A stretch of DNA of 5,261 nt, taken from the NCBI GenBank assembly GCA_005879015.1, contig VBMC01000118.1, positions 2,485 to 7,745 on the forward strand, written 5' to 3'. Every line of letters starts with the position of its first letter. The first letter of the stretch is position 1. Shown here piece by piece: positions 1-5,261 of the stretch. The notes beneath the pieces are model-generated. The model saw nothing but the letters and a program-made list of their open reading frames with translations. It was not told the origin of the DNA and ran no database searches. The stretch is from Methanobacteriota archaeon (GTDB taxonomy: Archaea > Thermoplasmatota > Thermoplasmata > RBG-16-68-12). The translations under genes and the position numbers were made by a program.

Positions 1-99
1 ATCCGCGAGATCCAGGATCAGGATGACCGGGACCGCCGGAGCTGGGAGGAACGTCGAGCGACGATCGAGGCAGAGCTGTGGCGGATCCTGTCGGGGTGA
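1..99 (+). CDS. C-terminal end of an unidentified protein (partial, 5' end off the window)
   Basis: Frame 1 is open from the first base to a TGA at 97-99, giving 32 residues that end in ...ELWRILSG. The peptide is highly charged (many Arg, Asp and Glu) and reads like a terminal amphipathic helix. The wobble positions are mostly G or C, as in the other genes here, which supports real coding. The next gene in the same direction starts 3 nt after the stop, so the two are probably co-transcribed. There is too little sequence to name a family. It could be spurious, since open frames are common in DNA this rich in GC, but its tight fit to the downstream start argues for a gene. Confidence 0.5.
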   Translation: MREIQDQDDRDRRSWEERRATIEAELWRILSG

Positions 100-102
100 C
101 AT

Positions 103-390
103 GTGGCCGACATGGATCGCCCCGACCTGTACGTCGTCGCACGGATCCTCGATCGCCTCTGGGAGACGAACGGTCCGATGCTTCGGACGCATCTCCAGGT
201 CGGTTCGAATGTGAACTACGACATCCTCACGCGGTACCTCGATTGGATGCGGGCCCACGATCTCATTGTGCTCGAGGATGGTGCCGACGGGCACGTCCGG
301 ATCGCGTTGACGGAAAGGGGGCGAGAGGCGTACCGAAAGATCACGCAGTGGATCAGCGAAGTGGTCCAGGGACGCGTGCCCCGGGTCTGA
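103..390 (+). CDS. Small winged helix-turn-helix DNA-binding protein
   Basis: The protein has 95 residues from a GTG start (92 from the ATG at 112). Its layout is that of a stand-alone winged helix. A first helix lies at about residues 8-20 (YVVARILDRLWE). A helix-turn-helix spans about 25-52, with the recognition helix near NYDILTRYLDWMRAHDLI. A short beta-hairpin wing (about 53-70, VLEDG...HVRIALTERG) leads into a final helix. The pattern of a YLDWM-like helix, then LI, a wing and LTERGREAY resembles the archaeal HTH_45-type winged-helix group (PF14947), so a transcription factor or related DNA-binding role is likely. No metal-binding cysteines or ligand domain are present. A GGGGTGA at 93-99 is close to the GTG and 12 nt before the ATG, so the start is uncertain. 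It follows the upstream gene by 3 nt and converges on the membrane-protein gene after 9 nt. Its target is unknown. Confidence 0.85.
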   Translation: MADMDRPDLYVVARILDRLWETNGPMLRTHLQVGSNVNYDILTRYLDWMRAHDLIVLEDGADGHVRIALTERGREAYRKITQWISEVVQGRVPRV

Positions 391-399
391 ATCCCGATC

Positions 400-1038
400 T
401 CACAAAGAAGGCGGTGGCGGCGGGGGCGGAGGCGGGGTCGCGGCCGCGCGCGTCCGAGCCCGTTGTTTCTTCTTGATCGTCGCGGTCTGCACGAGCGCAC
501 CGAGCAGAAACACGCCAAGGCCGGCGAGTCCCGCCGTCAGCGTGCCGGCATTCAAGAGATAGAGGCCCAGGGCGAGGAGGAGTCCTCCGATGGCGGCCGT
601 GATGATCCCGATGATGTCGTCAATGAAATAATACGAGATTCCGAAGACCACGATGAGGACGAGCAAGGCACCGATTAAAGCGGAATCCAGACGGCCTTCC
701 GTGAACCGCGCCGAGCCGCCGAGCAGGCCGTACACGACCGCGGCCGCGAGCAGGCCGACCAGGAAGGCGAGGGCTACCTTCACGAGTTTCGTGAACAGGA
801 TGCTCCCGATCACCGCGCCGACGAGCGCCAGGACGAGCCCGGCCACCACGCCGCCGAGGGCCGCGCCGAACAGGAATCCGACCGCGCTCCCGAGGAGGGC
901 GCCGATCATGGACATGACGGTCGTCCAGAGACCATGGCCGTAGAAGGCGAGGGCGAGGCCCGTGATGATCAGGATCGCCGCGAGGATGTACGTGACCTCG
1001 GGTCCGAAGTTCAACCCGGGGAGGGCGGCAGCGGCCAT
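400..1038 (-). CDS. Seven-helix membrane protein, TM7S3/TMEM198-like (DUF4203-type), with polyproline tail
   Basis: The product is a 212-residue integral membrane protein with about seven hydrophobic segments, near residues 16-34, 38-58, 62-82, 86-107, 119-136, 141-162 and 166-185. The helices are rich in Gly, Ala, Leu and Val. The early part, with a YGHGLW motif followed by Gly-rich helices (GALLGSAVGFLFGAALGG), resembles the TM7S3/TM198-like domain (DUF4203, PF13886). That assignment is by eye. The molecular function of archaeal members is not established. After the last helix comes a basic stretch (KKKQRARTR, about 189-197), which by the positive-inside rule is probably cytoplasmic, then nine consecutive prolines and Ser-Leu at the end. 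The ATG at 1036-1038 has no Shine-Dalgarno sequence, but a TATA box lies about 25 nt upstream, which fits a leaderless transcript separate from herA. The stop is 9 nt from the convergent winged-helix gene. Confidence 0.85.
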   Translation of the reverse strand: MAAAALPGLNFGPEVTYILAAILIITGLALAFYGHGLWTTVMSMIGALLGSAVGFLFGAALGGVVAGLVLALVGAVIGSILFTKLVKVALAFLVGLLAAAVVYGLLGGSARFTEGRLDSALIGALLVLIVVFGISYYFIDDIIGIITAAIGGLLLALGLYLLNAGTLTAGLAGLGVFLLGALVQTATIKKKQRARTRAAATPPPPPPPPPSL

Positions 1039-1060
1039 TGCGGTTCGATTCGGCTCGCCC

Positions 1061-1070
1061 TATAAATAAA
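1061..1070 (-). promoter_or_regulatory. Archaeal TATA box for the membrane-protein gene
   Basis: On the minus strand this reads TTTATTTATA, an AT-only island in otherwise very GC-rich DNA and close to the archaeal TATA consensus. Its centre is about 27 nt before the ATG at 1038. Archaeal transcription normally starts about 22-27 nt downstream of the TATA centre, so the transcript should begin at or within a few bases of the start codon. That agrees with the absence of a ribosome binding site. No strong BRE is evident just upstream. The element lies in the 66-nt gap after the herA stop, so its T-rich strand may also help end herA transcripts. Confidence 0.7.
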
Positions 1071-1104
1071 CAGCGCGGGCGTTCTCTGGCGCCGCACGAG
1101 AGGA

Positions 1105-2658
1105 CTAGCCGCGGCCGAACACGTCGTCCGCGCGCTTCGCGATTTCTTGCAGCCGTCCTTCGTCGACCACCCCGGCGCCGAGGATGTGCTCCCGCACGTT
1201 CTCGTTGTCGTAGTCGAGCACGTCGATCACGGTCGGGATGCGGATCGCGTCGCCGATCACGGCGACCGTCCGCAAGGGCAGCTTCGCGATGATGTTCTCC
1301 CACATCTTCTTGTCCGGCACGCCGGCGAGGGCGGCTTCGACGTCGGAGGGTTCCTTCAGGGACATGACGAGGCGGTTCGCGAGCTGGCTGCGCACCTCGT
1401 CCGAGATGCGGGACGGCCGCTGGTCGACGAGGGCGAGGATCAGGTTGAACTTCCGCGTCTCCCGCGCGAGGCGGCTGAACGTCGGCGCGAGGTCCGCGAT
1501 CGCGGGGTCGAGGAACTTGTGGGCCTCCTCCAGGAACAGGAGGAGCCGCGGGAACTCCGCGTTCCTCTCCGTGTACAGGTCGAACAGCCGGCGGGAGATC
1601 ACGTTCGCGACGAACAGGTACACCATTTGGTCCGTGCCGTAATCTCCGAAGTCGAGGACGACGCTCTTCCCTTCCCGGATCGCCGCGAGGATGTGGTGGA
1701 ACGCGTCCTTGCCCTCCTTCGTCTCCTTGAGGAACGGGAGGCGGTCGAGGCGACCGATCCGGCGCTTGAGCCCTTGGAGGGACATCTCATGGGCCCGCTC
1801 GGACCCGAGGACCTCCATCGAAGACTCCTTCACGGTCGAGATCAGGTCGCGCCCGGCGCGTCCTTTCGCGATCTCGTAGAGCGTGTCCACCATGGGTGCC
1901 GTGAGGTCCTGCAGGGCGACGATGAGGTCCTCTGGCGTGATCTCCCTCGGGTCGAGGACGAACGGCCTCGCCTCCTTGTTCTTCGGATCGAGGGAGAGGA
2001 TCTCGACCTTTCCGGGGAAGAAGAACTTCAGGCCTTCCGTGTTGTCGGTCGCACTGAAGACGCCGTATTCGCCGTGCATGTCGAAGATGAGGACGGAGCC
2101 GGCGTCGCGCGAGATGATCCCGGCACACACGAGCTTGTTCAGGATCGATTTTCCGGTGCCGGTGCGTCCGAAGATCGCAAAGGGCTTCTCCGCCAGCTTC
2201 TTCATGTCCAACTGCACGTGGAACGGCTCGACCCCCGTGATCGTCCCCAAGGTCGCGGACGTGTCCGTGATCTCGTAGATCCGTTCCACGTCGACCCGGG
2301 TCGCGTGGCGGCACGCGGAGAAGTACGGCGGGATCGTCTGCGGCTCGCTCAGCTTCTTCGTCTCCCGGTCCACGAGCTGGATCATCCGGAGTTTCGCCTT
2401 GCTGTAGAAGATGGGACCGCCGTATCCCTCGTGCGTCTCCGGCCGGGGGACGATCACGTCCGCGATCGTGGAACCCGCGAGCTGGTCCGCGATGTCGCTC
2501 TCCTCGTTCAGGACGTCCTCGACGAGGCAGTAGAAATCGTACCGGGCGCCTTCGACGATGACGGGGAAGGCGATCTTCAGCTCCTCGGGATTCCCGAGCT
2601 GGAGCTTCGCGACCAGACCCTCGATCACGGACGCGGCGACGATCTCCCCGATCTTCAT
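1105..2658 (-). CDS. herA: HerA, hexameric ATP-dependent DNA translocase/helicase of DNA end resection
   Basis: The 517-residue protein has the usual HerA length and domain order. An N-terminal HAS-barrel-type beta domain (about 1-150) is followed by a RecA-like FtsK/HerA ATPase core. Visible motifs are the Walker A GRTGTGKS (164-171, Lys170, Ser171), the HerA-typical FDMHGEY (192-198) and the Walker B LLLFLEEAH (372-380) with Glu377-Glu378. They are followed by arginines (396, 399, 402) suited to an arginine finger and by DQRPSR (412-417), which matches the SQRPS sensor motif of archaeal HerA. Members form hexameric rings that pump duplex DNA and drive the NurA nuclease, resecting 5' strands with Mre11-Rad50. 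The ATG overlaps the nurA stop as ATGA and has GAGGGA 6 nt upstream, so this start is preferred over the long open frame extending further upstream inside nurA. It is the last gene of the rad50-nurA-herA run. All key ATPase residues appear intact. Confidence 0.97.
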   Translation of the reverse strand: MKIGEIVAASVIEGLVAKLQLGNPEELKIAFPVIVEGARYDFYCLVEDVLNEESDIADQLAGSTIADVIVPRPETHEGYGGPIFYSKAKLRMIQLVDRETKKLSEPQTIPPYFSACRHATRVDVERIYEITDTSATLGTITGVEPFHVQLDMKKLAEKPFAIFGRTGTGKSILNKLVCAGIISRDAGSVLIFDMHGEYGVFSATDNTEGLKFFFPGKVEILSLDPKNKEARPFVLDPREITPEDLIVALQDLTAPMVDTLYEIAKGRAGRDLISTVKESSMEVLGSERAHEMSLQGLKRRIGRLDRLPFLKETKEGKDAFHHILAAIREGKSVVLDFGDYGTDQMVYLFVANVISRRLFDLYTERNAEFPRLLLFLEEAHKFLDPAIADLAPTFSRLARETRKFNLILALVDQRPSRISDEVRSQLANRLVMSLKEPSDVEAALAGVPDKKMWENIIAKLPLRTVAVIGDAIRIPTVIDVLDYDNENVREHILGAGVVDEGRLQEIAKRADDVFGRG

Positions 2659-3686
2659 CGCAGGTCCCTCGCGACCTTGTCCAGGTACTCGTGAAACGCG
2701 CTCCGCTTCCGCCCCTCGACCTGGGTGAGCCCGTCCAGGATCGTGCGGACGTCGAGGCCCATGCGGAGGGCCATCTTCAGCACGCTCTCCTGGTAGACCG
2801 GCTTGAGTTGCCGCACGGTCACCGCCATGCGGTGCGCCTCGATGAGGGGCCACGGATATCCGACGGACACGAGGCTCTTCCCGTACGCCGCGAGCTGGCC
2901 GAACGCCTCGTCGGGTCGGTCGCGGAACGTGCCCAGGTCCACGCGGAACCACTTCCGCGCCCTCGGATGCAACCGGGCGTAATAGATGTCCCCATAGAGG
3001 AGGCCCTCCTTGAGCGCTTCCGCGGCCTTCGGCGCACGCGCATACGCGAGGGCGTCGTGCGGCAGCCGGTCCTGGCACCGGGCCATGAGCTCCTCGTCCG
3101 TCAGCGCGTGTCCGAACGCGTGCAGCTGGCTGTCCTTCGAGATCCCGACGAGGAGATGCCCGCGCTTCTCGCACACCTGGAGGAGCCGCTCCATCACGGA
3201 GAACTGCTTCGGGAACTCGGACAACGTGCCGTCGACGGCGACGATGCAATTCTCGAGGTCGTCCGCGAAGTTGATCGCGGTCTGTCCTTCGATCAGCCGG
3301 CGGTATTCATTCACCATGTCCCGCGGCTGCTCCTCCCGTCGTTCCTTCGTGAATTCGAACAGGGAGCGATGCAGTTCGTCCTGGGTCGCGACGAACTCCT
3401 CGAACGTCGAAACGCCGACCATGCGCTGCACGAGCCGCCAGTCCTTCCGCCGGAACGCGTGCCCGTCGAACGCGTACCGCAGCAGGCCGACGGAGATGAG
3501 GGCGAGCCACCAGCTCGAGAGGTTCAGCAGGAAGGAATAGGAGCCATCGACCGCGATCATCTCCTTCGCGGGGTCGGCACATTGGAAGGTGCGGAAGTCC
3601 GGGACTTCCTCCGGCGGTAGGGGCACGTCCCGGTGGTGCTTCACGAGGAGCTCGAGCTCCCGACGCATGTCGTCCACGTAACTCAT
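2655..3686 (-). CDS. nurA: NurA, 5'-3' nuclease partner of HerA
   Basis: The 343-residue protein fits the NurA nuclease family, an RNase H-like fold that uses Mn2+ to degrade DNA 5' to 3' in complex with HerA. The first acidic motif is IAVDGSY (44-50, Asp47) and the second is IVAVDGT (148-154, Asp152). A candidate intervening glutamate is Glu127 or Glu133. The C-terminal motif is GYPWPLIEAH, with Tyr277 and His285 eight residues apart, the same spacing as the catalytic Tyr and His described in Sulfolobus NurA. GISKDS (181-186) is also family-typical. The nuclease therefore looks intact. The ATG overlaps the rad50 stop as ATGA, and the nurA stop overlaps the herA ATG in the same way. This coupling suits proteins that assemble as one machine (a HerA hexamer with NurA bound). 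The open frame continues upstream inside rad50, but that part is low-complexity shadow sequence with no NurA features. Confidence 0.95.
   Translation of the reverse strand: MSYVDDMRRELELLVKHHRDVPLPPEEVPDFRTFQCADPAKEMIAVDGSYSFLLNLSSWWLALISVGLLRYAFDGHAFRRKDWRLVQRMVGVSTFEEFVATQDELHRSLFEFTKERREEQPRDMVNEYRRLIEGQTAINFADDLENCIVAVDGTLSEFPKQFSVMERLLQVCEKRGHLLVGISKDSQLHAFGHALTDEELMARCQDRLPHDALAYARAPKAAEALKEGLLYGDIYYARLHPRARKWFRVDLGTFRDRPDEAFGQLAAYGKSLVSVGYPWPLIEAHRMAVTVRQLKPVYQESVLKMALRMGLDVRTILDGLTQVEGRKRSAFHEYLDKVARDLR
2665..2670 (-). promoter_or_regulatory. Shine-Dalgarno sequence of herA
   Basis: The minus strand reads GAGGGA, 6 nt before the herA ATG at 2658. It lies inside the end of nurA and fixes the herA start at the ATGA overlap, arguing against the much longer upstream extension of that frame. 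Confidence 0.6.
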
Positions 3687-4894
3687 GCGAGGACTTCCGC
3701 CCGCGACTCCTGGTTCGGCGTCATCGTGACGCGGATCCGGCCGGGGAACTTGTCCGCGACCTCGGCGAGGTGGGTGATCAGGATGACCTTCTCGAAGACC
3801 TCGCCCATCCTCAGGAGCTTCTGGACGAAGAGCTCCCGCGAGACCTCCGTGTCCAGGGAACCCAGGTCTCCTTCGTCGATGAACAGCGTCTTCATGCGCC
3901 CGAAGGTGCGGCCGATCTGCGGCATCGACGCGAGTTCCCGGGCGATGGCGAAACGCAGGGCCGCGTTGATCTGCGTCTTCTCGCCGCCGCTGAACTCGGC
4001 CACGTCGTGCCACTGCCCGTCGACGCCCTGGACCAGGATGCGGATCCCATGGCCCCGTCCCTCCTCGTACGTCTCCAGGCGGATCCGCCCGAACCGGCTG
4101 TCCGTGAGCTCGGAGAGGTTCTTCGACGCCTCGATCTCGAGTTCGGGGAGGAGCTGATCGACGGCATACATGACGACACCGCGCTTGTGGAACACGCGAT
4201 TGACGAGGACATCGTAGATCTCCAGTTCCCCTCGGAGCGACTCTCGCTGGCGTTCCGACTCCTTCAGTTTCTTCGCGTCCGCTTCCAGGGCCGCAATCTG
4301 TTCCTTTAGAGCCTTCGCCTGTCCCTCGAGGAGATGCCACGCCTTCCGTTCGGCGTCGAGTTCGCCCTGGAGGGTCTCGAGCCTCGCCTTCGAGGCGACG
4401 AATATGTCCTCCGAGGACCGGAGCCCCGCGAGGTCCGTCTCGAGAGCCGCCCGCTCCGTCTCGAGCGCCTTTCGCTGCAATTCCAGATCGGCGAGTCGAG
4501 CGCCCACGTCGCCAACCTGGCGCAGGAGGATCGCGAGTTCATCGAGCCGCTTTCTCTTCGCCGCCTTTTCGAGGACCGATTGACCGATCATCCCCAGGCG
4601 CTTCTCGTTCTGATCCGTGAAGGGCACGGCGTCGAGCTGCCGCAGCGCCTCGATCTTTGCATCGTCGAGAGGCTGAATGAGGCGGTGGCTGTCGTCCGCC
4701 TCCTGACGAAGGTCGTCCTTCAGTTGCTCCAGCTGTCTCTTGTGTTCCGTGAGAACAAACGAATCCTGATCGATCGAGGCGACCTTCTCGTGGACTCGAG
4801 CGAGGGCCTTCTCCGCGCGGGCCTGTTCCTCGCTCAGCTCCCGTACCAAGTCCTTGCGGTCCACAAGCCACTCGAGTTCACGGGCGATCCGCAT
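3683..4894 (-). CDS. rad50: Rad50/SbcC-type ATPase, C-terminal half (coiled coil plus C-terminal ABC lobe)
   Basis: This frame gives 403 residues from the ATG at 4892-4894. Residues 1 to about 224 are a long charged coiled coil. Residues 225-403 form the C-terminal ABC lobe: signature FSGGEK (301-306), Walker B LFIDE (337-341), D-loop GSLD (345-348) and an H-loop histidine in LITHL (His375). This is the C-terminal half of Rad50, the Mre11 partner that bridges and processes DNA ends. The linker between Walker B and D-loop (DEG-DL-GSLD) is one residue longer than the DEGFGTLD that I recall for SbcC. The Walker A half is not in this frame. It should lie upstream, in the frame ending at 4894, shifted by one base, so the gene is either broken or split. 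The coil-like pattern extends upstream of this ATG to about 4921, past a possible TTG start at 4909, which favours one continuous protein. The stop overlaps the nurA start. No cysteine is present. Confidence 0.85.
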   Translation of the reverse strand: MRIARELEWLVDRKDLVRELSEEQARAEKALARVHEKVASIDQDSFVLTEHKRQLEQLKDDLRQEADDSHRLIQPLDDAKIEALRQLDAVPFTDQNEKRLGMIGQSVLEKAAKRKRLDELAILLRQVGDVGARLADLELQRKALETERAALETDLAGLRSSEDIFVASKARLETLQGELDAERKAWHLLEGQAKALKEQIAALEADAKKLKESERQRESLRGELEIYDVLVNRVFHKRGVVMYAVDQLLPELEIEASKNLSELTDSRFGRIRLETYEEGRGHGIRILVQGVDGQWHDVAEFSGGEKTQINAALRFAIARELASMPQIGRTFGRMKTLFIDEGDLGSLDTEVSRELFVQKLLRMGEVFEKVILITHLAEVADKFPGRIRVTMTPNQESRAEVLA

Positions 4895-5023
4895 CACCCG
4901 CTCCTCCAATCGCCCCTCGTCCCGGCGAACTCCCGCTCGGCGGCGCGGGCGGCGGTCTCCCGCTGCTGGTGCGCCGCTTTCGTCTCCTTCAGGCGGTCCA
5001 GTTCCTCGCGCAGTCGATCCAGA
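4894..5023 (-). other. Two-frame overlap marking a frame break in rad50
   Basis: Between the stop of the upstream frame (4894-4896) and the first stop of the C-terminal frame (TGA at 5026-5024) both frames are open, so the shift must fall inside this span. Coding character switches at about 4921. Upstream, the first frame gives coil-like residues ending near EREFAG. Downstream, the second frame gives RLEERVMRIARELEWL with regular hydrophobic spacing (L, V, I, L, L at 0, 4, 7, 11, 14). Nearby G runs at 4921-4923 and 4913-4916 are natural sites for a lost base. Confidence 0.7.
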
Positions 5024-5261
5024 TCATCTGTCTCCTTCTCCAGGAGGGCCCTTTCGGGCTCGAGCTTCGCGGCGATCTGCCCTTGGTCTCGGACCTCTGC
5101 CACGCGGGCCTCGAGAGCCTTGAGCCGTGTCGTGCGGTCCTCGAGAGCCGAGGACGACTTCACCCAGCGTTCGTGTTTCGCCTCGAGGTCCTTCATCTCC
5201 TTCGCATGGAGTTCGAAGTCCGTCTGGAGCTTCGACACACGGCCTCCGCGGACCTTGCGTT
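4894..5261 (-). CDS. rad50: Rad50 coiled-coil segment upstream of the frame break (partial, 5' end off the window)
   Basis: On the minus strand this frame is open from the right edge to a TGA at 4896-4894, giving 121 visible residues. It is almost entirely charged coiled coil. Leucine-heptad stretches include RLKALEARVAEV and DRLREELDRLKE, and there are no cysteines. It is most simply the middle of the rad50 coiled coil, with the N-terminal Walker A lobe further right outside the window. The last dozen codons, after about 4923, lose coil character and look like a tail read out of frame. The C-terminal half continues in the frame one base back. Joining the two by adding one base in a G run (4921-4923 or 4913-4916) preserves the heptad phase. 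It could be a separate coiled-coil protein, but its position directly before the Rad50 C-terminal half makes that less likely. Confidence 0.75.
   Translation of the reverse strand, partial: RKVRGGRVSKLQTDFELHAKEMKDLEAKHERWVKSSSALEDRTTRLKALEARVAEVRDQGQIAAKLEPERALLEKETDDLDRLREELDRLKETKAAHQQRETAARAAEREFAGTRGDWRSG
4901..4907 (-). promoter_or_regulatory. Strong Shine-Dalgarno-like sequence before the C-terminal rad50 frame
   Basis: The minus strand reads GGAGGAG. The GGAGG core ends 8 nt before an ATG at 4894-4892, and that ATG overlaps the TGA of the upstream frame as TGATG. This is a textbook layout for translational re-initiation. The same bases also encode Glu-Glu in the C-terminal frame, and such GAG-rich codons are common in coiled coils, so the match may be coincidental. 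Confidence 0.45.

Noticed and set aside
409..435. GGC/GGT-rich repeat as a microsatellite or regulatory repeat
   Set aside because: It encodes the nine-proline tail on the minus strand and is fully explained by coding.
461..476. Pyrimidine/T-rich stretch after the winged-helix gene as a transcription terminator
   Set aside because: The T runs are short (at most three) and interrupted, and the stretch is explained by the Lys-rich codons of the membrane-protein gene on the other strand.
1061..1068. TATAAATA read on the plus strand as a promoter firing into herA antisense
   Set aside because: The element is nearly palindromic in base composition, but no plausible plus-strand gene follows, while spacing to the minus-strand ATG at 1038 is ideal.
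1147..2694. A 515-codon open frame on the plus strand, antisense to herA
   Set aside because: It is very rich in Asp, Glu, Arg, Val and Leu with no recognisable domain, exactly opposite a well-conserved herA with intact motifs. Long antisense open frames are expected in DNA this rich in GC.
2659..3249. N-terminal extension of the herA frame by 197 codons
   Set aside because: The extension is Arg/Pro/Gly-rich and lies over nurA in another frame. HerA family sequence begins at the ATG at 2658, which has a Shine-Dalgarno sequence and the ATGA overlap.
3687..4340. N-terminal extension of the nurA frame into rad50
   Set aside because: The translated stretch is low-complexity Arg/Gly/Pro sequence and the overlapping rad50 frame carries the real motifs. 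NurA homology starts at 3686.

Overview
The window looks like a chromosomal segment of a GC-rich archaeon. The evidence is a rad50-nurA-herA gene string (HerA and NurA working with Rad50 is the archaeal end-resection set), a TATA-box promoter placed for a leaderless transcript, and a small archaeal-style winged-helix protein. A Thermoplasmata-like euryarchaeal lineage is my guess; the window holds no rRNA or other decisive marker.

Left edge, plus strand (1-390): the last 32 codons of an unidentified gene, then, 3 nt later, a 95-residue winged-helix DNA-binding protein. These two probably share an operon. A convergent gene follows after only 9 nt.

Middle, minus strand (400-1070): a seven-helix, Gly/Ala-rich membrane protein resembling the TM7S3/TMEM198-like (DUF4203) group, with a basic, nine-proline C-terminal tail. 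It has its own TATA box about 25 nt before its ATG, so it is probably transcribed separately and leaderless.

Right, minus strand (1105-5261, transcribed right to left): rad50 (running off the right edge), nurA and herA. The rad50/nurA and nurA/herA junctions are both ATGA overlaps, so the genes are translationally coupled. Rad50 (with Mre11, not in the window) processes DNA ends. HerA is a hexameric translocase and NurA its partner nuclease; together they resect the 5' strand for homologous recombination. No promoter for this operon is visible, so it lies beyond the right edge.

The most notable point is that the rad50 reading frame is broken in the coiled coil. One frame stops at 4894-4896. 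The frame carrying the C-terminal ATPase half is shifted by one base and can start at an ATG overlapping that stop (TGATG), behind a strong Shine-Dalgarno sequence. Coiled-coil register is kept across the junction if one base is added in a G run. A one-base assembly or sequencing error, a real mutation, a -1 ribosomal frameshift and a truly split Rad50 all remain possible. In addition, no Cys-X-X-Cys zinc hook, indeed no cysteine, is seen in the roughly 420 residues before the ABC signature. The remaining sequence is ordinary, densely packed coding DNA; no RNA genes, mobile elements, repeats or CRISPR arrays were seen.
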